NCBI RefSeq assembly: GCF_014269225.2
Contig: NZ_CP077097.1
Span: 1,866,001 to 1,930,000, forward strand
Origin: Pseudomonas anuradhapurensis
GTDB lineage: Bacteria > Pseudomonadota > Gammaproteobacteria > Pseudomonadales > Pseudomonadaceae
Length of the DNA: 64,000 bases
Reading direction: 5' to 3'
The translations under genes and the position numbers were made by a program. Under the pieces are notes generated by a model. The model was not told where the DNA came from and searched no databases. It saw only the letters and a list, made by a program, of their open reading frames with translations. Every line of letters begins with the position of its first letter. The stretch's first letter is position 1. Shown piece by piece: positions 1-11,124 of the stretch.

Positions 1-1
1 C

Positions 2-2101
<2,100 letters not shown>

Positions 2102-2117
2102 GCGGTCAACGAGCTAG

Positions 2118-3308
<1,191 letters not shown>

Positions 3309-3325
3309 TCGCGTTGCGGACAGCG

Positions 3326-3358
3326 ACCGGGGCCTTGTGCCCCGGTTTTGTTTTTTTC
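3326..3358 (+). terminator. Rho-independent terminator after fadA
   Basis: An 8-bp GC-rich stem (ACCGGGGC, then GCCCCGGT) with a 5-nt loop is followed by TTTG and seven T residues. It lies 18 bp after the fadA stop, so it ends the fadBA transcript. Confidence 0.9.
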
Positions 3359-3384
3359 AGGTTTTTTTCAAGAGGGTGGGCAAC

Positions 3385-3636
3385 ATGCAGATACAACCAG
3401 GCATATACCGGCATTACAAAGGGCCTGAGTACCGTGTCTTCAGTGTTGCACGGCACTCCGAAAGCGAAGAGTGGATGGTGTTCTACCAATGCCTGTATGG
3501 TGATTACAGCTTCTGGGTACGGCCACTTTCGATGTTCCAGGAGTCCGTCGAGGTTGACGGCGAGCAGGTGCCACGCTTTGCTTTGGTCAAGGCCGAAGAG
3601 GGGCTGTCCGGGCTGCCGGGCAAGTCGCAAGCGTGA
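3385..3636 (+). CDS. DUF1653 family small protein
   Basis: An 83-aa protein of the DUF1653 family, function unknown. The pattern GIYRHYKGPEYRVF, then MVFYQCLYGDYSFWVRPLSMF, is the family signature (KGxxYxV and a C-terminal FWVRPLxMF block). A longer in-frame ORF begins inside fadA, but the ATG at 3385 has a purine-rich Shine-Dalgarno (agagggtggg) and gives the normal family length. It sits alone between the fadA terminator and the topA promoter. No signal peptide or membrane segment is visible. Confidence 0.85.
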   Translation: MQIQPGIYRHYKGPEYRVFSVARHSESEEWMVFYQCLYGDYSFWVRPLSMFQESVEVDGEQVPRFALVKAEEGLSGLPGKSQA

Positions 3637-3646
3637 TAGTCCGAAC

Positions 3647-3675
3647 TTGACCTCACACTTTTGCCACTATATATA
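3647..3675 (+). promoter_or_regulatory. Sigma-70 promoter for topA
   Basis: TTGACC (3647-3652), a 17-bp spacer, and TATATA (3670-3675) lie 62 bp upstream of the topA start, immediately after the DUF1653 gene. Box quality and spacing are close to the sigma-70 consensus. Confidence 0.75.
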
Positions 3676-3736
3676 GCGGTGCCGCGTCTGGCACCTGACG
3701 CGTTTTTTATCTTCAGATTCAGGAATACTCCGATCC

Positions 3737-6346
3737 ATGGGCAAATCGCTGGTCATTGTGGAATCCCCGGCCAAGGCCAAGACCATCAACAAGTACCTGG
3801 GCAACCAGTACGTGGTGAAGTCGAGTATCGGCCATATCCGAGACCTCCCCACCAGCGGTTCGGCCAGCGCCAGCAAAGAGCCGGCCGCCAAGCGTGGCAA
3901 GGCTGCGGCTGAGGCTCCGGCGCTGTCGCCGAAGGAAAAGGCCCGGCGCCAGCTGGTCGCACGGATGGGCGTCGACCCTGACCACGGCTGGAAGGCCAAG
4001 TACGAAATCCTGCCCGGCAAGGAAAAGGTGATCGAAGAGCTGCGCCGCCTGGCCAAGGATGCCGACACCATCTATCTCGCAACCGACTTGGACCGCGAGG
4101 GGGAAGCCATTGCCTGGCACCTGCGCGAGGCCATTGGCGGCGACGACAGCCGCTACAAGCGCGTGGTGTTCAACGAAATTACCAAGAAGGCCATCCAGGA
4201 TGCCTTCTCGCAGCCGGGCGAACTGGATATCGACCGGGTCAACGCTCAGCAGGCGCGGCGCTTCCTTGACCGTGTGGTCGGCTACATGGTTTCGCCACTG
4301 CTGTGGGCCAAGATTGCCCGCGGCCTGTCCGCCGGCCGTGTACAGTCGGTGGCGGTTAAGCTGGTGGTGGAGCGTGAACGCGAGATCCGCGCGTTCATCC
4401 CGGAAGAGTACTGGGAAATCCACGCCGACCTCGGCACGGCCAAGAACGCCAAGGTGCGCTTCGAAGTGGCGCGCGAGAAGGGCGAGGCCTTCAAGCCGCT
4501 GAACGAAGCCCAGGCCATGGCTGCGCTGGAAAAGCTCAAGGCCTCCAGCTACAGCGTGGTCAAGCGCGAAGACCGTCCGACCAGTAGCAAGCCTTCGGCA
4601 CCGTTCATTACCTCCACCTTGCAGCAGGCGGCCAGCAACCGCCTGGGCTTCGGGGTGAAGAAAACCATGATGATGGCCCAGCGCTTGTACGAAGCTGGCT
4701 ACATCACCTACATGCGTACCGACTCGACCAACCTGTCGGCCGACGCCCTGGACATGGCGCGCAGCTACATCGAGCGTGAATTCGGCAAGCAGTACCTGCC
4801 GGATGCACCGCTGGTGTATGGCAGCAAGGAAGGCGCCCAGGAGGCGCACGAAGCGATTCGTCCTTCCGACGTCAATACCCACCCGACCAAGCTCAGTGGC
4901 ATGGAGCGTGACGCCGAGCGCCTGTACGAGCTGATCTGGCGCCAGTTCCTGGCGTGCCAGATGCCGCCGGCGCAGTACCTGTCCACCAGCGTCACCGTGG
5001 CTGCTGGCGACTTCGAGCTGCGCGCCAAGGGCCGTATCCTCAAATTCGACGGTTACACCCGTGTGCTGCCGCAGCAGAGCAAGCCGGGCGAAGATGACGT
5101 GTTGCCGGAGATGGTCCAGGGTGAAGCGCTAAAGCTGATTCAGATCGACCCGAGCCAGCACTTCACCAAGCCACCGGCGCGCTTCACCGAAGCCAGCCTG
5201 GTCAAGGAAATGGAGAAGCGCGGCATCGGCCGTCCGTCGACCTACGCGGCTATCATCTCGACCATCCAGGACCGTGGCTATGTGACCCTGCACAACCGCC
5301 GCTTCTACTCGGAAAAGATGGGCGACATCGTCACTGAGCGCCTGTCCGAGAGCTTCTCCAACCTGATGGACTACGGTTTTACCGCCGACATGGAAGAGAA
5401 CCTCGACGACGTGGCCCAGGGTGAGCGTGACTGGAAGAACGTGCTCGACGAGTTCTACGGTGACTTCAGCAAGAAGCTGCAGACTGCCGAGTCCAGCGAA
5501 GACGGCATGCGCGCCAACCAGCCGACCATGACCAACATTCCGTGCAAGGAATGTGGCCGCCCGATGATGATTCGTACTGCCTCGACCGGCGTATTCCTCG
5601 GCTGCTCGGGCTACAGCCTGCCGCCGAAAGAGCGCTGCAAGGCTACCGTTAACCTGGTGCCGGGCGATGAGATTGCCGCCGACGACGAGGGTGAATCGGA
5701 ATCCCGTGTGCTGCTGGGCAAGCACCGCTGCCCGATCTGCGCCACGGCGATGGATGCCTACCTGCTGGACGAGAAGCACAAGCTGCACATCTGCGGTAAC
5801 AACCCGGATTGCGCCGGATATGAGATCGAAGAAGGCAACTATCGCATCAAGGGCTACGAAGGGCCGAGCCTGGAATGTGACAAGTGCGGCAGCGAGATGC
5901 AGTTGAAGACTGGCCGCTTCGGCAAGTTTTTCGGTTGCACCAACCCGGCCTGCAAGAACACCCGCAAGCTGCTCAAGAGCGGCGAGGCGGCGCCACCGAA
6001 GATGGACAAGGTGGATATGCCTGAACTCAAGTGCGAGAAGGTCGACGACACCTACGTGCTGCGTGATGGCGCTTCGGGGCTGTTCCTGGCTGCCAGCCAG
6101 TTCCCCAAGAACCGTGAGACGCGTGCGCCGCTGGTGCTGGAAATCGTGCCGCACAAGCACGAGATCGATCCGAAGTACCACTTCCTGTGCGATGCACCGC
6201 AGAAGGATCCGGACGGCCGGCCTGCGGTGATCCGCTACAGCCGCAAGACCAAGGAGCAGTACGTGCAGTCTGAAGTCGATGGCAAGCCGACCGGCTGGAA
6301 GGCGTTCTACGACGGTGGTGCCTGGAAGGTTGAAGACAAGCGCTGA
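3737..6346 (+). CDS. topA: DNA topoisomerase I
   Basis: Type IA topoisomerase that relaxes negative supercoils through a 5'-phosphotyrosyl intermediate. At 869 aa it matches bacterial TopA. The Toprim domain opens at [19 protein letters not shown] with the acidic motif [13 protein letters not shown]. The catalytic tyrosine is Tyr325 in [13 protein letters not shown]-terminal zinc-ribbon repeats follow from about residue 605 ([26 protein letters not shown]). A lysine/alanine-rich insertion ([20 protein letters not shown]) follows the first Toprim strand, as in other pseudomonads. Confidence 0.98.
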   Translation: MGKSLVIVESPAKAKTINKYLGNQYVVKSSIGHIRDLPTSGSASASKEPAAKRGKAAAEAPALSPKEKARRQLVARMGVDPDHGWKAKYEILPGKEKVIEELRRLAKDADTIYLATDLDREGEAIAWHLREAIGGDDSRYKRVVFNEITKKAIQDAFSQPGELDIDRVNAQQARRFLDRVVGYMVSPLLWAKIARGLSAGRVQSVAVKLVVEREREIRAFIPEEYWEIHADLGTAKNAKVRFEVAREKGEAFKPLNEAQAMAALEKLKASSYSVVKREDRPTSSKPSAPFITSTLQQAASNRLGFGVKKTMMMAQRLYEAGYITYMRTDSTNLSADALDMARSYIEREFGKQYLPDAPLVYGSKEGAQEAHEAIRPSDVNTHPTKLSGMERDAERLYELIWRQFLACQMPPAQYLSTSVTVAAGDFELRAKGRILKFDGYTRVLPQQSKPGEDDVLPEMVQGEALKLIQIDPSQHFTKPPARFTEASLVKEMEKRGIGRPSTYAAIISTIQDRGYVTLHNRRFYSEKMGDIVTERLSESFSNLMDYGFTADMEENLDDVAQGERDWKNVLDEFYGDFSKKLQTAESSEDGMRANQPTMTNIPCKECGRPMMIRTASTGVFLGCSGYSLPPKERCKATVNLVPGDEIAADDEGESESRVLLGKHRCPICATAMDAYLLDEKHKLHICGNNPDCAGYEIEEGNYRIKGYEGPSLECDKCGSEMQLKTGRFGKFFGCTNPACKNTRKLLKSGEAAPPKMDKVDMPELKCEKVDDTYVLRDGASGLFLAASQFPKNRETRAPLVLEIVPHKHEIDPKYHFLCDAPQKDPDGRPAVIRYSRKTKEQYVQSEVDGKPTGWKAFYDGGAWKVEDKR

Positions 6347-6364
6347 TCCTTCAGTGCTGTGATT

Positions 6365-6390
6365 GGGGCCGCTTTGCGGCCCTAATCATT
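6365..6390 (+). terminator. Hairpin after topA, probable terminator
   Basis: GGGCCGC (6366-6372), loop ttt, GCGGCCC (6376-6382), followed by an AT-rich but not pure-T tail. The same hairpin core recurs after queF at 30740-30756, so it is a common 3' element in this genome. Confidence 0.55.
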
Positions 6391-6435
6391 TATGATGCAG
6401 CTATCCGCCTTGCAGCCTTATGGGAGGGCACCGAG

Positions 6436-6951
6436 ATGGCCCAGGAACTCTACACCCGCACCAACCAGAAACTGTTCTTCGCCGGCCTCGCCTTGGAGTC
6501 CATGGCCAAGGCCGAGCAAAGCCAGGCGATGAACGCCCAGGGCCTGGTCCAGGCTGAGCGTGAATCGGCGCTGTTTCACCTGTACGGCGCGCTGCTGGGG
6601 CTGTGCCATGAGATTGGTGGCTTCTACCGCTTGCCTGTCGTTGCTACTGTCGAGCAAGCGCTGGCCGACGACGCCCTGAACGGCATCGCCATCCCGGAAG
6701 TGGCCGAGCTGCTGGAACTGGCCCGCCAGCGTGAAACCTGGCTGGCACAGATGCTAGGTGCTTATGCCGATTTGTTCCGACCACCGGTCGCGAAGAAAAC
6801 ACCAAAAACCGACGTTACCCAGCCGCTGATCCAAGCTGTCAATCTCGATGAGCCCGAGCATCCGGCGCTGTCACGTGCAGAACTGGAAAGCTGGCGCAGC
6901 AACCTCAAGGGCCTTGTAAGACGTTTCCGTGATGCGTTGAGTGAGTGCTGA
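6436..6951 (+). CDS. DUF6586-type conserved hypothetical protein
   Basis: A 171-aa, mostly helical protein (MAQELYTRTNQKLFFAGLAL). It is conserved in pseudomonads between topA and the lexA-sulA pair; I match it to DUF6586 with moderate certainty. It has no signal peptide, no membrane segment and no catalytic motif that I recognise. The ATG at 6436 follows a GGGAGG ribosome-binding site eight bases upstream. The next gene starts 50 bp after its stop, so co-transcription is likely. Confidence 0.75.
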   Translation: MAQELYTRTNQKLFFAGLALESMAKAEQSQAMNAQGLVQAERESALFHLYGALLGLCHEIGGFYRLPVVATVEQALADDALNGIAIPEVAELLELARQRETWLAQMLGAYADLFRPPVAKKTPKTDVTQPLIQAVNLDEPEHPALSRAELESWRSNLKGLVRRFRDALSEC

Positions 6952-7001
6952 TAACCGCTACGGCTGGTACAATGCTGGCCTTTCGCGGAGAACTGCCATT
7001 T

Positions 7002-7235
7002 ATGTCTACGTCGTTTCTGGAAATTGTCGAGTTGCCTGATGGCCGCATCGAACTGCGTCGCGCCGAGGATGAGGGCTCTCTGGTAACCTTGGATTTCTCG
7101 GAAGACGCCAAGGCGTTCCTGCAGGGTCAACATGTGGAAGTGGCCAAGGCCATGCTCAGTGTGGGCGTGCAAATGGCCGGTCGCCTGATGGATGGCGAAC
7201 TCGAGCGCGATGAGGGGCCGCGCGTGCTGCACTGA
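7002..7235 (+). CDS. Conserved hypothetical protein (77 aa)
   Basis: A small acidic protein beginning MSTSFLEIVELPDGRIELRR, found in pseudomonads just upstream of the convergent sulA. The upstream in-frame extension to 6945 overlaps the preceding gene. The ATG at 7002 has GGAG eleven bases upstream and begins the conserved sequence. No domain with known function is recognised. It faces sulA tail to tail. Confidence 0.75.
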   Translation: MSTSFLEIVELPDGRIELRRAEDEGSLVTLDFSEDAKAFLQGQHVEVAKAMLSVGVQMAGRLMDGELERDEGPRVLH

Positions 7236-7284
7236 CAGGCAGCGCGGCATCAGGTGTCATGTAGCAACAGGCAAAGCCTGAACA

Positions 7285-7761
7285 TCAGCCGAGGCGGATG
7301 TTCAGGCTTTGTGCGTTTCCGGCGCTGGCGGCACGCAGCAATTGCTGGCGTGCCGTGGCATTCACATTGCCGAGCCAGCTGACCACGGTGTGGCTGCGGC
7401 CCAGGCGCAGCGCTTCGCAGGCCAGTTGCAGCGGGCTTTGATTGCCGCGAGGGTGCAGCAGCAGGATGCGTTCACGGTTGAGCCCGGCGTCGCGCAGCCA
7501 GGCCTGGGTCAGGCTCGAAGGCGGAGCGATCAAGGTCAGCCAGCGGGCCTCGTCCTCTTCGCTCAGCTCGCGCAGTACCGGTGCCAGCAGGCTGTGGCAG
7601 TGCCCGGGAGCACCGCGTAGCGACAGTTCGCTGAACAGCTCGGGCTGGCTGCTCTTGCGTGCCAGTTCAGTGGTTTTCAGGCCTGGCAAGACTGGCTGGG
7701 CGAGGAATGCTTCGAACAATGGCAACTGGGCTTGCTCGGGTGCGTGAATGAACTGCTGCAT
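7285..7761 (-). CDS. sulA: SulA-like SOS cell division inhibitor
   Basis: Predicted SOS-induced inhibitor of FtsZ, 158 aa. The C-terminal half carries the SulA/RecA-like region RWLTLIAPPSSLTQAWLRDAGLN then ILLLHPRGNQSPL (written here as parts of one block). It starts 13 bp after the lexA stop on the same strand, so lexA-sulA is one operon under the LexA boxes upstream of lexA. In enterics sulA has its own LexA promoter; this operon arrangement is typical of Pseudomonas. Similarity to E. coli SulA is weak, so inhibition of FtsZ is inferred from family and context. Confidence 0.85.
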   Translation of the reverse strand: MQQFIHAPEQAQLPLFEAFLAQPVLPGLKTTELARKSSQPELFSELSLRGAPGHCHSLLAPVLRELSEEDEARWLTLIAPPSSLTQAWLRDAGLNRERILLLHPRGNQSPLQLACEALRLGRSHTVVSWLGNVNATARQQLLRAASAGNAQSLNIRLG

Positions 7762-7774
7762 GACGCCTCCTGGA

Positions 7775-8383
7775 TCAGCGGCGAATGACGCCGACGCTCA
7801 AACCCTCGATCACCAGTTCCTGTTCTTTCAGGTCGACTTCGATAGGGGCGAATTCGGGGTTTTCGGCAAGCAACCAGACCTTGCTGCCTTCACGCTTGAA
7901 ACGCTTGACGGTGACTTCGTCGCCGATACGCGCCACGACGATCTGGCCGTTGCGTGCTTCGCGGCAGGTATGCACCGCCAGCAGGTCGCCATCGAAGATA
8001 CCGACGTCCTTCATGCTCATGCCGTGCACGCGCAACAGATAGTCGGCCTGGGGGTGGAAAAAGTCGGGGCTGATATTGCAGGATTGCTCGATGTGCTGTT
8101 CGGCAAGGATCGGCGCACCGGCGGCGACCCGGCCGATGATCGGCAGGCCGCTTTCTTCGGCCTTGGCCTCCAGGCCAGGGATGCGAATGCCGCGAGAGGC
8201 GCCCGGGGTCATTTCGATCGCGCCCTTGCGGGCGAGGGCCTTGAGGTGTTCCTCGGCGGCGTTGGGCGACTTGAAGCCCAGCTCCTGAGCGATCTCGGCG
8301 CGGGTTGGCGGGAAGCCGTTGTCTTCCAGGCAACGCTTGATGAACGCGAGAATTTCGGCTTGGCGTGGCGTCAGTTTCAACAT
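7775..8383 (-). CDS. lexA: LexA SOS repressor
   Basis: Repressor of the SOS regulon, 202 aa, the same length as E. coli LexA. It has an N-terminal winged HTH ([20 protein letters not shown]) and a C-terminal S24 self-cleavage domain. The scissile bond is Ala88-Gly89 in GRVAAGAPI, and the catalytic dyad is Ser123 (GMSMKDVG) and Lys160 (TVKRF). It is divergent from psrA and first in an operon with sulA. Two LexA boxes over its own promoter indicate autoregulation. Confidence 0.97.
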   Translation of the reverse strand: MLKLTPRQAEILAFIKRCLEDNGFPPTRAEIAQELGFKSPNAAEEHLKALARKGAIEMTPGASRGIRIPGLEAKAEESGLPIIGRVAAGAPILAEQHIEQSCNISPDFFHPQADYLLRVHGMSMKDVGIFDGDLLAVHTCREARNGQIVVARIGDEVTVKRFKREGSKVWLLAENPEFAPIEVDLKEQELVIEGLSVGVIRR

Positions 8384-8393
8384 GTTGGGCGCT

Positions 8394-8445
8394 CTGTCTT
8401 TTTGTACAGTGCCTGGGATTATATACAGTACTGGATGCGCTGCAA
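8394..8445 (-). promoter_or_regulatory. lexA promoter with two LexA boxes
   Basis: Box 1 at 8394-8409 is a perfect CTGT-N8-ACAG. Box 2 at 8413-8428 is CTGG-N8-ACAG, one mismatch. On the minus strand, TTGCAG (8440-8445), a 16-bp spacer and TATAAT (8418-8423) form a sigma-70 promoter whose -10 lies inside box 2. LexA binding would therefore occlude RNA polymerase. Confidence 0.9.
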
Positions 8446-8566
8446 GTTACCGGCAGCAAGAAAACTGCGAAACGCTGCTGCAGGCCCCGGCGTGCGCCGC
8501 TGCTGTTTTGAGGCTTGCAGCGTGAAGCGCGTCGCCTTTTAATGGCGACCGACCGGTCACCGAGCC

Positions 8567-8610
8567 TTGACAGAAGCAGGGCTGAAACGTATGTTTCAAA
8601 CACCTGTTTG
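8567..8610 (+). promoter_or_regulatory. psrA promoter with two abutting PsrA operators
   Basis: TTGACA (8567-8572), 17 bp, TATGTT (8590-8595). Two palindromes overlap the -10 and run past it: GAAAC-N4-GTTTC at 8584-8597 and CAAAC-N4-GTTTG at 8597-8610, sharing one base. Both fit the published PsrA consensus [G/C]AAAC-N2-4-GTTT[G/C]. Negative autoregulation is the natural reading. Confidence 0.85.
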
Positions 8611-8634
8611 TCTGGCGGAGTAGTCGGAGTAGTC

Positions 8635-9342
8635 ATGGCCCAATCGGAAACCGTTGAACGCATTCTCGATGCTGCCGAGCAGCTGTTCGCGGAAAGGGGG
8701 TTCGCCGAAACCTCGTTGCGGCTGATTACCAGCAAGGCCGGGGTCAACCTGGCGGCGGTCAACTATCACTTCGGTTCCAAGAAGGCCCTGATCCAGGCAG
8801 TGTTCTCGCGCTTCCTCGGGCCATTCTGCGCCAGCCTCGAGCGCGAGCTGGAGCGGCGCCAGGCAAAGCCGGAGCACAAGCCCAGCCTCGAAGAGCTGCT
8901 GGAAATGCTGGTGGAACAGGCCCTGGCCGTGCAGCCACGCAGCAACAACGACCTGTCGATCTTCATGCGCCTGCTGGGCCTGGCCTTCAGCCAGAGCCAG
9001 GGCCACCTGCGGCGGTACCTGGAAGACATGTACGGGAAGGTGTTCCGCCGCTACATGCTGCTGGTCAACGAGGCCGCGCCGCGTATCCCACCGCTTGAGC
9101 TGTTCTGGCGGGTGCACTTCATGCTTGGTGCCGCAGCCTTCAGCATGTCCGGTATCAAGGCCCTGCGCGCGATCGCCGAAACCGACTTCGGCATCAACAC
9201 CTCGATCGAGCAGGTAATGCGCCTGATGGTGCCTTTCCTGGCGGCCGGCATGCGTGCCGATAGTGGCGTTACCGACGAGGCCATGGCCACCGCCCAGTTA
9301 CGCCCGCGCAGCAAGTCCGCTACCATCACCGCCAAAGCCTGA
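8635..9342 (+). CDS. psrA: TetR-family regulator PsrA
   Basis: Long-chain fatty acid responsive TetR regulator, 235 aa. In Pseudomonas it controls rpoS and beta-oxidation genes. The N-terminal HTH is visible (ERILDAAEQLFAERGFAETS and the recognition helix VNLAAVNYHFGSKKAL). The open frame extends upstream to 8515, but the ATG at 8635 lies after the operators, has GGAG upstream and gives the family length. It is divergent from lexA. PsrA-type operators precede it. Confidence 0.93.
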   Translation: MAQSETVERILDAAEQLFAERGFAETSLRLITSKAGVNLAAVNYHFGSKKALIQAVFSRFLGPFCASLERELERRQAKPEHKPSLEELLEMLVEQALAVQPRSNNDLSIFMRLLGLAFSQSQGHLRRYLEDMYGKVFRRYMLLVNEAAPRIPPLELFWRVHFMLGAAAFSMSGIKALRAIAETDFGINTSIEQVMRLMVPFLAAGMRADSGVTDEAMATAQLRPRSKSATITAKA

Positions 9343-9382
9343 AGGCTGGGCGGGGCAGGGCGCTTCGGCTAAGCTAGCGCCC

Positions 9383-9907
9383 ATGTCCGATCTCGATCTG
9401 CTGCACATTTCCCTTGCCGACCAGTGCCTGTACGGTTTCAGCCGTGGCCAGCTATGCCTGCGCCTGCCGGTTTCCACCGCGCGCAACGGTGCCGGCGAGC
9501 GCAACGGCTCGGGCTGCACGCCTTGCGGCTTGCACCAGGTGCGGGCAAAGATCGGCGCAGGCCTGCCGTTGAATGCGGTACTGGCCGGGCGGCGCTGGAC
9601 CGGCGAGGTGTGGTCGCCGGCGTTGCAGGCGCAGTACCCCGGGCGGGACTGGATCCTTACCCGCATCCTCTGGCTCAGCGGTTGCGAGCCCGGGGTCAAT
9701 CGCCTTGGCGCGGTCGATACCTTCCGCCGCTATATCTACCTGCACGGCACCCCGGATACGGAACCCATGGGCGTAGCGCTGTCCCATGGCTGCATACGCC
9801 TGCGCAACACCGATTTGCTCAGCCTGTTCGAGCGGGTGCCGGCGCATTGCCTGGTGCGCATCGAGCAGGCCGCTTGCCCCCAGTGGGCTTCTCTCAGTCT
9901 CCAATGA
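9383..9907 (+). CDS. Signal-less YkuD-domain L,D-transpeptidase/carboxypeptidase
   Basis: A 174-aa YkuD protein with the motif HGTPDTEPMGVALSHGCIR; the catalytic cysteine is Cys137 in SHGCIR. The N-terminus (MSDLDLLHISLADQCLYGFS) has no signal peptide or anchor, so the enzyme should stay in the cytoplasm, where no cross-linkable sacculus exists. It starts 40 bp after psrA and ends 10 bp before nagZ, a cytoplasmic murein-recycling enzyme. Cytoplasmic YkuD proteins such as Acinetobacter ElsL/LdtK act as L,D-carboxypeptidases in recycling; that role is inferred here. The upstream in-frame extension overlaps psrA and was rejected. Confidence 0.85.
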   Translation: MSDLDLLHISLADQCLYGFSRGQLCLRLPVSTARNGAGERNGSGCTPCGLHQVRAKIGAGLPLNAVLAGRRWTGEVWSPALQAQYPGRDWILTRILWLSGCEPGVNRLGAVDTFRRYIYLHGTPDTEPMGVALSHGCIRLRNTDLLSLFERVPAHCLVRIEQAACPQWASLSLQ

Positions 9908-9917
9908 AGGATTTCCC

Positions 9918-10928
9918 ATGACTGTCAGCCTGCAAGGCTCCTTGATGGTGGATATCGCCGGTAAATGGCTGACCGCCGAAGACCGTCACCTGCTACGCCA
10001 GCCTGAAGTGGCCGGCCTGATCATCTTTGCCCGTAACGTCGACAGCCCGCGCCAGGTGCGTGAGCTGTGCGCCTCCATTCGTGCCATACGCCCCGACCTG
10101 ATCCTGGCGGTGGACCAGGAAGGCGGTCGCGTGCAGCGCTTGCGCCAGGGTTTCGTGCGCCTGCCAGCCATGCGCGCGCTGGCTGACAACGACAACGCCG
10201 AATACCTGGCCGAGCAGTGCGGCTGGCTGATGGCGACCGAGGTGTTGGCGGTTGGCCTGGACCTCAGCTTTGCCCCGGTGCTCGACCTGGACTACCAGCG
10301 CAGTGCGGTGGTCGGCAGCCGCGCCTTCGAGGGTGACCCGCTGCGTGCCACGCAACTGGCCGGGGCGTTCATCCGCGGCATGAACGCGGCGGGCATGGCG
10401 GCGTGTGGCAAACATTTCCCGGGCCATGGCTGGGCCGAAGCGGACTCGCATGTGGCCATTCCCACGGATGAGCGCAGCCTTGAACAACTGCGTCAGGCCG
10501 ACCTGGTGCCGTTCACCCGCCTGAGCGGGCAATTGGCGGCAGTGATGCCGGCGCATGTCATCTACCCACAGGTCGACAACCAGCCGGCGGGCTTCTCGCG
10601 GCGCTGGTTGCAGGATATCCTGCGTGGCGAGTTGGGCTTTGACGGGGTGATCTTCAGTGACGACCTGTCGATGGCTGGCGCGCATGTGGTCGGGGATGCG
10701 GCTAGCCGGGTCGAAGCGGCGTTGAGCGCTGGCTGTGACATGGGCCTGGTGTGCAATGACCGGGCAGCGGCGGAGCTGGCGTTGAGTGCGGCGCAGCGAA
10801 TGAAGGTCAAGCCCTCGCCACGGATTGCGCGGATGCGTGGGCAAGGGTTTGCGCGGACGGATTATCGCCAGCAGCCGCGGTGGCTGGAGGCGTTGGGGGC
10901 GTTGCGGGAGGCGCAGTTGGTCGATTGA
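9918..10928 (+). CDS. nagZ: Beta-N-acetylhexosaminidase NagZ
   Basis: Cytoplasmic glycoside hydrolase family 3 enzyme. It removes GlcNAc from anhydro-muropeptides during peptidoglycan recycling and makes the inducer of AmpC-type beta-lactamases. At 336 aa it has the family length. Visible motifs are LAVDQEGGRVQRL, the KHFPGHG loop (Lys165-His166) with His178, and the catalytic aspartate region FSDDLSM (Asp248/Asp249). The ATG at 9918 follows AAGGA (9907-9911) six bases upstream; earlier in-frame starts run into the YkuD gene. Likely co-transcribed with that gene. Confidence 0.95.
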   Translation: MTVSLQGSLMVDIAGKWLTAEDRHLLRQPEVAGLIIFARNVDSPRQVRELCASIRAIRPDLILAVDQEGGRVQRLRQGFVRLPAMRALADNDNAEYLAEQCGWLMATEVLAVGLDLSFAPVLDLDYQRSAVVGSRAFEGDPLRATQLAGAFIRGMNAAGMAACGKHFPGHGWAEADSHVAIPTDERSLEQLRQADLVPFTRLSGQLAAVMPAHVIYPQVDNQPAGFSRRWLQDILRGELGFDGVIFSDDLSMAGAHVVGDAASRVEAALSAGCDMGLVCNDRAAAELALSAAQRMKVKPSPRIARMRGQGFARTDYRQQPRWLEALGALREAQLVD

Positions 10929-10932
10929 CCGC

Positions 10933-11102
10933 GCCGGCCCCTTCGCGGGCACGCCCGCTCCCACAGGTGCAGCGCTGGTTTCGAAATTAGTGTTGTATCT
11001 GTGCCGGCTCCTTCGCGGGTAAACCCGCTCCCACAGGTACGGCACCGCCCTTGAGGGCACTGATATGCCTGTGGGAGCGGGCGTGCCCGCGAAGAGGCCG
11101 GT
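10933..11102. repeat. Cluster of three P. putida-type REP elements
   Basis: Three 35-bp REP copies lie at 10933-10967 (+), 11003-11037 (+) and 11068-11102 (inverted). They share the core TTCGCGGG..CCCGCTCCCACAGG. They fill the gap between convergent nagZ and the SNF2 helicase gene. Confidence 0.85.
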
Positions 11103-11124
11103 ACAGGCAGTGGAGGATTCTGGG

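Noticed and set aside
6937..6973. TTGAGT and TACAAT upstream of the 77-aa gene as a promoter
   Set aside because: Spacing is 25 bp, too long for sigma-70.
7748..8542. 264-codon plus-strand open frame over lexA
   Set aside because: Shadow of lexA, which has all catalytic residues and LexA boxes.
10933..11102. Repeated palindromes resembling a CRISPR array
   Set aside because: Only three copies, in mixed orientation and with uneven spacing; they match Pseudomonas REP elements.
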